Positions 43,437-54,410 of a stretch of DNA of 64,000 nucleotides are shown piece by piece. The first letter of the stretch is position 1, and the number at the start of each line of letters is the position of its first letter. The notes beneath the pieces are model-generated. The model searched no databases, was not told the origin of the DNA, and worked only from the letters and a program-made list of their open reading frames with translations. Position numbers and translations under genes: made by a program. Source of the DNA: Flectonema sp. DT1601 (taxonomy: Eukaryota; Euglenozoa; Diplonemea; Diplonemida; Diplonemidae); NCBI GenBank assembly GCA_964019425.1, contig OZ025811.1, forward strand, positions 558,001-622,000, written 5' to 3'.

Positions 43437-44556
43437 CCCAACCCCCCCCAAGGGGGGGGAGCCACTAATAAAAGCCAACCTCCCCGTACAAAGTCCAACC
43501 TGAAAAAAAAATCGGGAAAAAAAAAAAATGCCCTCACCCAGGATCGAACTGGACGGTTTACAGCCATTTTGGATTTTGTAATGAATGGTTAGTTCTGAAA
43601 CTATTTGTGTAGGAAAGACCCCTTTACCCAAAAATATTAAAAAAAAAAAATTAAAAAAAAAGAATAAACAATGTTATCATTGTTTTTTTTTATCGTTCGA
43701 CTTTGTTGACTAATTTCTATTTTCCGTTTTTTTTCTTTAAAAAATAAATAAAAAGAATTTAAAAAAAAAAAAAAAAAAAGAATAAACAATGTTATCATTG
43801 TTTTTTTTATCGATCGACTATGTCGATTACTTTCTATTTTCCGTCCTGGTCAAGACGCTAAACTGATTGTTTTTTTTTCAAAATTAATAAAAAAGAATAT
43901 AAAAAAATACAAAAAAAAAGAATAAACAATGTTATCATTGTTTTTTTTTATCGTTCGACTTTGTCGACTAATTTCTATTTTCCGTTTTTTTTTTTTCTTT
44001 AAAAAATAAAAAAAAAGAATTTAAAATAAAAAAAAAAAAGAATAAACAATGTTATCATTGTTTTTTTTTATCGATCGACTATGTCGATTACTTTCTATTT
44101 TCCGTCCTGGTCAAGACGCTAAACTGATTGTTTTTTTTTCAAAATTAATAAAAAAGAATATAAAAAAAAAATAAAAAAAAAAAAGAATAAACAATGTTAT
44201 CATTGTTTTTTTTTTATCGTTCGACTTTGTTGACTAATTTCTATTTTCCATTTTTTTTCTTTTTAAAAATAAATAAAAAGAATTAAATTAAAAAAAAAAA
44301 AAGAATAAACAATGTTATCATTGTTTTTTTTATCGATCGACTATGTCGATTACTTTCTATTTTCCGTCCTGGTCAGGACGCTAAACTGATTGTTTTTTCT
44401 TTAAAAATAAATAAAAAGAATAAAAAAAAAAAAAAAAAAGGAATAAACAATGTTATCATTGTTTTTTTTTTATCGATCGACTATGTCGATAACTTACTAT
44501 TTTCCGTCCTGGTCAAGACGCTAAACTGATTGTTTTTTCTTTAAAATAATTAAAAA

Positions 44557-44594
<38 letters not shown>

Positions 44595-44858
44595 AATAAA
44601 CAATGTTATCATTGTTTTTTTTTCTATCGATCAACTATGTCGATTAATTTCTATTTTCCGTCCTGATCGAGACGCTAAACTGATTGTTTCCTTTTTTTAA
44701 ATAATAAATAAGAAAAAAAAAAAAAAAAAAAAAAAGAGCATCTCCCTGCTATCCCTCATATCCCCACAATAATATTATACCTTTTCATTTTCTCTTTCCT
44801 TTTCTGGTCTTTTTTTTTTCTTTTTTTTCCTTTTTCATACAACGTTTTTTATTTATAT

Positions 44859-46730
44859 ATTAGTCATTCCAAAAATAACCGGCCGCGAAAACCAGTTTTG
44901 CTTCGAGCAGCCGTTGGTCAAAAATGCGTCCATTTTTCGAGATTTTTTACGAGGTGGAAAGGTTCGGCCCCAATCTCTCATTTTACGCGGTGGGATTATT
45001 TTTTTTTCACTTTTTTTACTGACCGTTAGAACCCGACAGGTGCGTTATGGGTACTAAGAGAATGTCACTGTCGCCACGGAAAAGTTAATCCTGTTGCTGC
45101 ATTTAATTTTTTTCTGGAAAAAAAAGGGAAATGCATCAGAGATTGGCATTTTTTCTCGTAACTACACTTATTATTCCCTTAAGCACCAGCTTAAACTTCT
45201 CTCAATGAAGTGTCACACGTGCCACGAGATGCCAGCTGAGTGCTCCTCAGACAACTACAACTGCACCTCGCACACTAACGCGAAAAGATGGAATCCGAAG
45301 TTCAACAAGCTTCTTGAGCCACTTCGCGGTAGTCTTGAAATCCCGGCGTATGCTCCTCTGCGCTCAATCTGCAACGCTTGCTACCAGCGAGCAAAAAGGC
45401 TGACTAGTGATCCGCATTACGCATCCGTCAGTATCCCTGCAGAGCCGATCAATCCGGAACCGCTCTCCGATATTTTTGAACGCGTGAAAGAATCAGTTCC
45501 TGCTGTCCGTTCTCAGTTTTTGAGACTCTGTTTCACGCCAGGCTACACTGATAGCCAGATTAATGCCCATGTCAGGGATTCTTCAATGCGTAAGCAGCTA
45601 CAGAGGCTGGAACAGCACGATCCCTCCCAATCAGTAAAGCAGCGCAGCCAAGACAGAGATATCTGGAACTTCTGGATTTCCAATGCACGCCCTGAGTCAA
45701 ACCGCGTGGTCCTCAGCAAAGACTACATAACCGGCAAGACAAGTAAAGAGACAGTCCTCTATGTAAGAGAACCATACCTTGCTTTGTGGAGTGCCTTCTG
45801 CAGAACTCACACAGCTATCTCATATGCTCTGTTTTGTGACAAAAGGCCTGCTCATGTCAAATCTTGTCCGAATAACCCTCGATGCCGTTGTAGGTGGCAC
45901 ATGCAAATTGCACTTATCCTTCCTGCTTATATGAGACTTGTGGGCCTGAGAAGATTTCAGCTAACCCGCTTGAGTGACCTACCACTCATACTATGTCGAG
46001 ACCCGTCTTACAACTGCTTCTTTGGCCACTGCAACCAATGCAGGCCGTTGAACTTATTCTATCCCAAGGCGTTAAAATCCTGCTGGCTGCTTTGTACCGA
46101 TTGATGAAGATGATCCAAATGTGGGGGTTGGTGCGAGCCAACTTTCACCTGCTACCAACACTGAGAGTGAGTCTATTTCAGAAACAACTGAACCCACCTC
46201 AGATTCTGGTGAGTCTTCTACTGGCTCTTGCTCTGTTAGTGAATCTAGTTCTAGTTCCAGTTTCAGATCGCTGCGTTCAACTAGTTCTATTATCGGTTCA
46301 TTGCCGGTAGGAAAACGAAGAAAGCCAGCAGTAAAAGTTGCCAAAAGAGCTAAGCCTAATCAAAAATAAAAATAGGCTAAGTGTAGTGTAAGATGTACAA
46401 GGTACTGTTTTGCTTCGAGCAGCCTTTGTAACTGTTTCAGAGTAAAACATCCGACCAGGTACGGCCGGATATAGAACCATATACCGATCTTTCATTTTAG
46501 CACCCGGGGCAGCCGATTAGACATCAACAGTTCCATTATTCAACATTTTCACCACACAAAAATGTCACAATTTTTTTGAATTTTAGCTGCATTTTTTTGA
46601 ATCGCAGCGGGAATGAAATCAGCGGTGCAAAAGCGATTAAAATAGGTATTCGGTTTTAAGTTTTACTCCCTATTTTCACCCATGAAATACTGGAACCCTA
46701 AAATGGACGGTTATTTTTGGAATGACTAAT
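44859..46730 (+). mobile_element. 1.87-kb TIR DNA transposon T1 with a partial protein gene
   Basis: The terminal inverted repeats begin ATTAGTCATTCCAAAAATAA and pair over about 23 bases. It sits in an AT dinucleotide stretch of the LINE terminal module, so the target duplication (2-6 bases, AT/TATA-like) is ambiguous. A 20-base word around TTTTGCTTCGAGCAGCC recurs near both ends as a subterminal direct repeat. It carries a transposon protein gene broken near its 3' end. The superfamily is not recognised. Confidence 0.85.
45205..46104 (+). pseudogene. T1 transposon protein, N-terminal zinc-binding part
   Basis: From the ATG at 45,205 the frame gives about 299 residues. The start MKCHTCHEMPAEC and, some 50 residues later, CNACYQRAKR form a probable Cys4 zinc module; a basic/aromatic middle and a second Cys-rich cluster (CPNNPRCRCRWH, CFFGHCNQC) follow. 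A Ser/Glu-rich tail with a basic end (GKRRKPAVKVAKRAK, to 46,369) lies one frame over, so one small frameshift or deletion separates them near 46,090. A catalytic domain is not identifiable by eye. It may be a DNA-binding transposase subunit or an internally deleted transposase. Confidence 0.6.
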
Positions 46731-46790
46731 ATATTTTTTTTTTTTTTTTTTTTTCATGTTTGATTATTTCCTCTTCATTTTTTTTTTTTC

Positions 46791-46821
<31 letters not shown>

Positions 46822-47012
46822 CTCTGCCTCTCTCTTAATTCTGTTCGTTTCTTTGAAACGAAAATTCATTTGAATATTATTCCTTGGTCAGCAACCATCA
46901 TTGTCGCCCTTTGGGCCTGTTAAAAAAAAATAAAAATAAAAAGAAAGTTTACATCGGGAATAGGGCAGGAGCCAAAAGCTCCCAGTCCGTTACTTCCCAC
47001 TTTATCGAAATT

Positions 47013-47724
47013 CAATAAACAAAGTGATGTGAAAGTAAGGAAAAGAGAATTACAAGGGGGTGGAGTCACCGTGAACGTCATCAGCAGAACATCTCCTTCG
47101 ATTGTAACGATATCTTGATGGAGGGGTTCGTTTTTTCAGAGTTGAACGCTCAGACTTTCTCGGCGGAGTTTCATTTTCCTCATGTTCTTCTGTGTCTGGC
47201 GGACTCAAACCTTCTGCCCATGAAGCTAATTGGAACTTCAGGGCCGCAATTTGAGACCGTGCCAAGGCGAGTTGAGCATTTAAATCGCTCGCCAGTCCCG
47301 TTAACATCATGGATTGCTCAAGCTGCTCTGCGTGAGTTGTACACCGTTGGTGATTCAGCTCCGAGAGGCGAAGTTGGGCATCCAGAAGTTGTTCTGAGAG
47401 CTCTGCCGCTTTCTCGTTTGTTTCGAGAGAGTCATCTACTGCTCGACAGTAATTCTCGAGTAAGTCAATCCTACCCTCGGACCATTGTCTCGCAATAGGT
47501 GTATTCTCTTTAACGGAGATAACGTGACTCTCTTGTCGTAAAAACTTGGTCGGCGTGCGGTCGAGAGCTTCACTCTGCGGCATTGTCGGAGGAATTGAGG
47601 CTAGAGGACAAAGAGGGGTGATATAATTAAGGGTAGGGATAAGGGGTTTAATAAGAGGAGTAAAAAGACTACTCGTAGTTGTAAAGAGCGAGAGGTAGTT
47701 CTTTGCTATCTTCATCATAGCAAT
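47013..47724 (-). pseudogene. LINE C-terminal ORF fragment (copy L6)
   Basis: The last ~225 codons of the LINE protein (from AMMKIAKNYLSL to HGDSTPL, stop at 47,050) plus ~37 bases of 3'UTR. The frame runs on upstream into unrelated GC-rich DNA at 47,725, so any longer ORF is an artefact of fusion. Its 3' side abuts the 3' terminus of copy L9 in opposite orientation. Confidence 0.85.
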
Positions 47725-48660
47725 GGGGTACGCACACGGGCCCCCGGGCTCCCTGACCTTGTTCACGGACCCGGAGCCGGCGGAGCGAGACGGACAAGGT
47801 GTGGCAGGAGTAGAGTTGGTCACAAGGTCGTCGACACAGAGTGAGAAAAGCACCCAAGGAGAGATGAGGGAGAGAGAAGGGGATCCAACACGAAGGGTCC
47901 TGGACTTCTCGTCGAAAGGGGGAAGGCGCTAGGGACTCCACGAAGGAGGTCTCAAGAGTCGAGGAAAAGACAGAGCCAAGACCCCAGAGCTAACCCAAAA
48001 CACATGGTAGAGGACGAGGGAGAACAAGAGCGGGAGCGAGGTTAGAAACGTGACCAAAGCCCCCGCGAAGCAGCACAACCTGCAACCAGACCCCCCCCCA
48101 AAAAAAAAAAACCCCCGGTCAACGAGGCTAACTCGGACCAGAACATGCTTTTCACCCCCCCAGGAAACACCGACCAGTGGAGCCAAAGGCCGCACACATA
48201 TTATAAAAATCAAAGGCCGCCCCCCAACCCAAGAAAAGGATGAAAAACATTCAAGCGAAAAAACTTGACGTCCGTGCGCCCCAGAGATCAAAGGACGGAC
48301 GACTCACACCCCCTTCTTTCGCCCCATTTTATTTACTGGTACAGCGACAAATGTAAAGCTGGGTAGACGACAAATTATTCTTTGTGCACGGAGACAAGGG
48401 ATCCATGAGAACAAAGGATCAAGAAAAGAAGTGCACATTCCCCATCCCAAACCCAGAAACATGAGAACTCATTAAATTGAAGGGTCATGTCTTTTCAAGT
48501 CGAAAAATGCTTAAATGCTGAAGAAGACTGTCGTCCCCAGCTCGCGGGTTTTCCCTGTCGCTGTATGTCGAGACAACGATCAGAGTCAGTAGAAAGATTG
48601 TACTAATTAACAGTATAATGAAAAAGGACAAAGAGAGTAGTTTCCATTTTATCTTCCCGA
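47725..48660. other. GC-rich orphan segment
   Basis: About 0.9 kb with markedly higher GC than the neighbourhood and no partner elsewhere in the window. Several overlapping open frames exist on both strands (for example minus 47,929-48,291), but none shows recognisable domains. It is possibly a transduced or filler piece of genomic DNA between LINE copies. Confidence 0.4.
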
Positions 48661-48834
48661 ATAAAAAAAAAAAATAAATAAATAAATAAAAAGAATAATA
48701 AAAAAAATAAAAAAAAAAAGAATAAACAATGTTATCATTGTTTTTTTATCGATCGACTTTGTCGACTAATTTCTATTTTCCGTCCTGGTCAAGACGCTAA
48801 ACTGATTGTTTTTTCTTTAAAAAATAATAAAAAG

Positions 48835-48867
<33 letters not shown>

Positions 48868-49252
48868 AAAAGAAAAAACAATGTTATCATTGTTTTTTTA
48901 TCGATCGACTATGTCGATCACTTTCTATTTTCCGTCCTGGTCAGGACGCTAAACTGATTGTTTTTTCTTTAAAAATAAATAAAAAGAATAAAAAAAAAAA
49001 AAAAGGAATAAACAATGTTATCATTGTTTTTTTTTTATCGATCGACTATGTCGATTACCTTCTATTTTCCGTCCTGGTCAAGACGCTAAACTGAATGTTT
49101 TTTCTTTAAAATAATTAAAAGGATTTAAAAAAAAAAAAAAAAAAGAATAAACAATGTTATCATTGTTTTTTTCTATTGATCGACTATGTCGATTAATTTC
49201 TATTTTCCGTCCTGATCGAGACGCTAAACTGATTGTTTCCTTTTTTTAAATA

Positions 49253-49289
<37 letters not shown>

Positions 49290-49664
49290 ATCTCCCTGCT
49301 ATCCCCATATCCCCACAATAATATTATACCTTTTCATTTTCTCTTTCCTTTTCTGGTCTTTTTTTCTTTTTTTTCCTTTTTCATACAACGTTTTTTATTT
49401 ATATTTTATTTTATTTTTTTTTTCATGTTTGATTACTTCCTCTTCATATTTTTTTTTTTTTTTTTTTTTTTTTTTCTCTGCCCCTCTCTTAATCCTGTTC
49501 GTTTCTTTGAAACGAAAATTCATTTGAATATTATTCCTTGGTCAGCAACCGTCATTGTCGCCCTTTGGGCCTGTTAAAAAAAAATAAAATAAAAAGAAAG
49601 TTTACATCGGGAATAGGGCAGGAGCCAAAAGCTCCCAGTCCGTTACTTCCCACTCTATCGAAAT
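48661..49664 (+). mobile_element. 5'-truncated LINE copy: 4 H1 units + terminal module
   Basis: H1 units at about 48,720-49,255, poly(A), and a terminal module (49,285-49,664) ending CTCTATCGAAAT. It is truncated inside an H1 unit on the left, against the GC-rich orphan segment. A short single-copy piece (49,665-49,780) follows. Confidence 0.8.
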
Positions 49665-49838
49665 CACCCTTTATTTTGCCCTCTTTAAAGGGGTACAAGT
49701 ATGCTATACTGTATGCACCTGGGAAAGAGAAGTATACTTAATTGAATGAACATGCAGTTAACAAGTCTGAGATCACTCCGTCCTGGTCAAGACGCTAAAC
49801 TGATTGTTTTTTTTTTCAAAATAAAAAAAAAATATTAA

Positions 49839-50094
49839 GAATTTCGATAAAGTGGGAAGTAACGGACTGGGAGCTTTTGGCTCCTGCCCTATTCCCGATG
49901 TAAACTTTCTTTTTATTTTATTTTTTTTTAACAGGCCCAAAGGGCGACAATGATGGTTGCTGACCAAGGAATAATATTCAAATGAATTTTCGTTTCAAAG
50001 AAACGAACAGAATTAAGAGAGAGGCAGAGGAAAAAAAAAAAAAAAGAAAGAAAAGAAAAGAAAAAAAAAAATGAAGAGGAAATAATCAAACATG

Positions 50095-50125
<31 letters not shown>

Positions 50126-50239
50126 AATAAAAAACGTTGTATGAAAAAGGAAAAAAAGAAAAAAAAAAAGACCAGAAAAGGAAAGAGAAAATGAAAAGGT
50201 ATAATATTATTGTGGGGATATGAGGGATAGCAGGGAGAT

Positions 50240-50270
<31 letters not shown>

Positions 50271-51045
50271 CTTATTTATTATTTAAAAAAAGGAAACAAT
50301 CAGTTTAGCGTCTCGATCAGGACGGAAAATAGAAATTAATCGACATAGTTGATCGATAGAAAAAAAAACAATGATAACATTGTTTATTCATTTTTTTTTT
50401 TTTTTTTTTTTTTTAAATCTTTTTAATTATTTTAAAGAAAAAACAATCAGTTTAGCGTCTTGACCAGGACGGAAAATAGTAAGTAATCGACATAGTCGAT
50501 CGATAAAAAAAAAAACAATGATAACATTGTTTATTCCTTTTTTTTTTTTTTTTATTCTTTTTATTTATTTTTAAAGAAAAAACAATCAGTTTAGCGTCCT
50601 GACCAGGACGGAAAATAGAAAGTAATCGACATAGTCGATCGATAAAAAAAACAATGATAACATTGTTTATTCTTTTTTTTTTTTTTTATTTTAATTCTTT
50701 TTATTTATTTTTAAAAAGAAAAAAAATGGAAAATAGAAATTAGTCAACAAAGTCGAACGATAAAAAAAAACAATGATAACATTGTTTATTCTTTTTTTTT
50801 TTTATTTTTTTTATATTCTTTTTTATTAATTTTGAAAAAAAAAACAATCAGTTTAGCGTCTTGACCAGGACGGAAAATAGAAAGTAATCGACATAGTCGA
50901 TCGATAAAAAAACAATGATAACATTGTTTATTCTTTTTTTTTTTTATTTTAAATTCTTTTTATTAATTTTTTAAAGAAAAAAAACGGAAAATAGAAATTA
51001 GTCGACAAAGTCGAACGATAAAAAAAAACAATGATAACATTGTTT
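49839..51045 (-). mobile_element. LINE 3'-region copy: terminal module + about 6 H1 units, folding back at 51,045
   Basis: The terminal module (49,839-50,244) starts next to a lone plus-sense H1 remnant (49,780-49,838). The H1 array on its other side turns into the opposite orientation at about 51,036-51,046, exactly at the stem ACAATGATAACATTGT, so the two arms form a long inverted repeat. Confidence 0.75.
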
Positions 51046-51681
51046 TTTTTTATCGTTCGACTTTGTCGATTACTTTCTATTTTCCGTTTTTTAAATTCTT
51101 TTTATTTTAAATTCTTTTTATTAATTTTGAAAAAAAAACAAATAAAAAAAAAAGAATAAACAATGTTATCATTGTTTTTTTTTATCGTTCGACTTTGTTG
51201 ACTAATTTCTATTTTCCGTTTTTTTTTCTTTAAAAAATAAATAAAAAGAATTTAAAAAAAAAAAAAAAAAAAAAAAGAATAAACAATGTTATCATTGTTT
51301 TTTTATCGATCGACTATGTCGATTACTTTCTATTTTCCGTCCTGGTCAAGACGCTAAACTGATTGTTTTTTTTTTCAAAATTAATAAAAAAGAATATAAA
51401 AAAAAAAAAAAAAAAGAATAAACAATGTTATCATTGTTTTTTTTCTATCGATCAACTATGTCGATTAATTTCTATTTTCCGTCCTGATCGAGACGCTAAA
51501 CTGATTGTTTCCTTTTTTTAAATAAAAAATTAAGAAAAAAAAAAAAAAAAAAAAAAAAGAGCATCTCCCTGCTATCCCTCATATCCCCACAATAATATTA
51601 TACCTTTTCATTTTCTCTTTCCTTTTCTGGTCTTTTTTTTTTCTTTTTTTTCCTTTTTCATACAACGTTTTTTATTTATAT
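51046..51681 (+). mobile_element. LINE 3'-region copy: H1 units + partial terminal module
   Basis: After the foldback, about three plus-sense H1 units and the first ~124 bases of the terminal module (51,558-51,681) follow; it is then cut by transposon T1 at the same position as in copy L9. Confidence 0.75.
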
Positions 51682-52310
51682 ATTAGTCATTCCAAAAATA
51701 ACCGTCCATTTTAGGGTTCCAGTATTTCATAGGTGAAAATAGGGAGTAAAACTTAAAACCGAATACCCATTTTAATCGCTTTTGCACCGCTGATTTCATT
51801 CCCGCTGCGATTCAAAAAAATGCAGCTAAAATTCAAAAAAAATGTGACATTTTTGTGTGGTGAAAATTTTGAATAATGGAACTGTTGATGTCTAATCGGC
51901 TGCCCCGGGTGCTAAAATGAAAGATCGGTATATGGTTCTATATCCGGCCGTACCTGGTCGGATGTTTTACTCTGAAACAGTTACAAAGGCTGCTCGAAGC
52001 AAAACAGTACCTTGTACATCTTACACTACACTTAGCCTATTTTTATTTTTGATTAGGCTTAGCTCTTTTGGCAACTTTTACTGCTGGCTTTCTTCGTTTT
52101 CCTACCGGCAATGAACCGATAATAGAACTAGTTGAACGCAGCGATCTGAAACTGGAACTAGAACTAGATTCACTAACAGAGCAAGAGCCAGTAGAAGACT
52201 CACCGGAATCTGAGGTGAGTTCAGTTGTTTCTGAAATAGACTCACTCTCAGTGTTGGTAGCAGGTGAAAGTTGGCTCGCACCAACCCCCACATTTGGATC
52301 ATCTTCATCA
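51682..52310 (-). mobile_element. T1 transposon fragment, continued at 54,137-54,157
   Basis: The right end of T1 (TIR, then the Ser-rich protein tail on the minus strand) runs to CATCTTCATCA at 52,310. The next bases of T1 (ATCGGTACAAAGCAGCCAGC) reappear at about 54,138-54,157, so copy L5 is inserted between them. Beyond 54,157 T1 is lost in a minisatellite. It sits in the same terminal-module position as the copy at 44,859, but in the opposite orientation. Confidence 0.8.
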
Positions 52311-52706
52311 GAATTTCGATAAGTGGGAAGTAACGGACTGGGAGCTTTTGGCTCCTGCCCTATTCCCGACGTAAACTTTCTTTTTATTTTTTTTTTTTTT
52401 TTAACAGGCCCAAAGGGCGACAATGATGGTTGCTGACCAAGGAATAATATTCAAATGAATTTTCGTTTCAAAGAAACGAACAGAATTAAGAGAGAGGTAG
52501 AGAAAAAAAAAAAAAAAAAAAAAAAGAAAGAATAGAAAAAAAATATGAAGAGGAAATAATCAAACATGAAAAAAAAAAAAAAAAATAAAATATAAATAAA
52601 AAACGTTGTATGAAAAAGGAAAAAAAGAAAAAAAAAAGACCAGAAAAGGAAAGAGAAAATGAAAAGGTATAATATTATTGTGGGGATATGAGGATAGCAG
52701 GGAGAT

Positions 52707-52744
<38 letters not shown>

Positions 52745-52997
52745 TTATTATTTAAAAAAAGGAAACAATCAGTTTAGCGTCTCGATCAGGACGGAAAATA
52801 GAAATTAATCGACATAGTCGATCGATAGAAAAAAAACAATGATAACATTGTTTATTCCTTTTTTTTTTTTTTTTTTTTATTCTTTTTATTTATTTTTAAA
52901 GAAAAAACAATCAGTTTAGCGTCCTGACCAGGACGGAAAATTGAAAGTGATCCACATAGTCGATCGATAGAAAAAAGACAATGATAACATTGTTTAT

Positions 52998-53030
<33 letters not shown>

Positions 53031-53422
53031 CTTTTAATTATTTTAAAGAAAAAACAATCAGTTTAGCGTCTTGACCAGGACGGAAAATAGAAAGTGATCG
53101 ACATAGTCGATCGATAAAAAACAATGATAACATTGTTTATTCCTTTTTTTTTTCTTTTTTTTTTATTCTTTTTATTTATTTTTAAAGAAAAAACAATCAG
53201 TTTAGCGTCCTGACCAGGACGGAAAATAGAAAGTAATCGACATAGTCGATCGATAAAAAAAAAACAATGATAACATTGTTTATTCCTTTTTTTTTTCTTT
53301 TTTTTTATTCTTTTTATTTATTTTTAAAGAAAAAACAATCAGTTTAGCGTCCTGACCAGGACGGAAAATTGAAAGTGATCGACATAGTCGATCGATAAAA
53401 AAACAATGATAACATTGTTTAT

Positions 53423-53453
<31 letters not shown>

Positions 53454-54136
53454 CCTTTTAATTATTTTTTAAAGAAAAAACAATCAGTTTAGCGTCTTGA
53501 CCAGGACGGAAAATAGAAAGTGATCGACATAGTCGATCGATAAAAAACAATGATAACATTGTTTATTCTTTTTTTTTTTTTTTTTTTTTTTTAATCCTTT
53601 TTATTATTTTAAAGAAAAAACAATCAGTTTAGCGTCTTGACCAGGACGGAAAATAGAAAGTGATCGACATAGTCGATCGATAAAAAAACAATGATAACAT
53701 TGTTTATTCTTTTTTTTTTTTTTTTTTAAATTCTTTTTATTTATTTTTAAAGAAAAAAAACGGAAAATAAAAATTAGTCGACAAAGTCGAACGATAAAAA
53801 AAAACAATGATAACATTGTTTATTCTTTTTTTTTTTGTTTTTTTTTATATTCTTTTTTATTAATTTTGAAAAAAAAACAATCAGTTTAGCGTCTTGACCA
53901 GGACGGAAAATAGAAAGTAATCGACATAGTCGATCGATAAAAAAAACAATGATAACATTGTTTACTCTTTTTTTTTTTTTTTTTTAAATTCTTTTTATTT
54001 TAAAAAGAAAAAAAACGGAAAATAGAAATTAGTCAACAAAGTCGAACGATAAAAAAAAAAACAATGATAACATTGTTTATTCTTTTTTTTTTATTTTTTT
54101 TTTTATATTCTTTTTTATTAATTTTGAAAAAAAAAA
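52311..54136 (-). mobile_element. LINE copy L5: terminal module + about 10 H1 units, inserted in T1
   Basis: A self-contained 1.83-kb insert: a complete terminal module at 52,311-52,710 (3' end on the minus strand) and about ten H1 units in the canonical order, truncated after TTATTAATTTTG plus an A-run. Both flanks are contiguous in intact T1, so insertion is certain. No coding sequence moved with it. Confidence 0.85.
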
Positions 54137-54156
54137 CATCGGTACAAAGCAGCCAG

Positions 54157-54410
54157 CAAACCCGCAAACCCGCAAACCCGCAAACCCGCAAACCCGCAAA
54201 CCCGCAAACCCGCAAACCCGCAAACCCGCAAACCCGCAAACCCGCAAACCCGCAAACCCGCAAACCCGCAAACCCGCAAACCCGCAAACCCGCAAACCCG
54301 CAAACCCGCAAACCCGCAAACCCGCAAACCCGCAAACCCGCAAACCCGCAAACCCGCAAACCCGCAAACCCGCAAACCCGCAAACCCGCAAACCCGCAAA
54401 CCCGCAAACC
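54157..54410. repeat. (CAAACCCG)~32 minisatellite, telomere-like
   Basis: Almost 32 perfect 8-base units, CAAACCCG (complement TTTGCGGG), lie between the T1 remnant and the 5'-truncated LINE L1. No errors are seen. The T3GCG3 pattern resembles a telomeric repeat in composition, but it is not one of the common telomere motifs. Confidence 0.95.

Larger units (their letters stand above)
43135..43629. mobile_element. 495-bp Mutator-like MITE with 9-bp target duplication
   Basis: It starts GGGCAAA and ends TTTACCC, with a perfect 50-base inverted repeat at 43,153-43,202 versus 43,562-43,611 and an imperfect outer extension. AAAAATATT (9 bp) flanks both sides (43,126-43,134 and 43,630-43,638). Long TIRs with a 9-bp duplication are the hallmark of MULEs. 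There is no transposase; the interior holds a tRNA-like sequence and a second perfect hairpin. Confidence 0.9.
42633..47012 (+). mobile_element. LINE copy L9, right part (H1 units + terminal module), interrupted twice
   Basis: It continues the array of 34,784-36,318 after copy L2. It has about 11 H1 units (42,633-44,700), split by a MULE-like MITE at 43,135-43,629, then the terminal module (44,735-47,012), split by a 1.87-kb TIR transposon at 44,859-46,730. It ends at TTTATCGAAATT, next to an opposite-strand LINE fragment. Confidence 0.75.

Noticed and set aside
47725-47853. Upstream extension of the LINE C-terminal fragment (MLFSLCVDDL...)
   Set aside because: LINE similarity stops at 47,724; the rest is a chance fusion to GC-rich DNA. 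The VDD word is not in an RT context.
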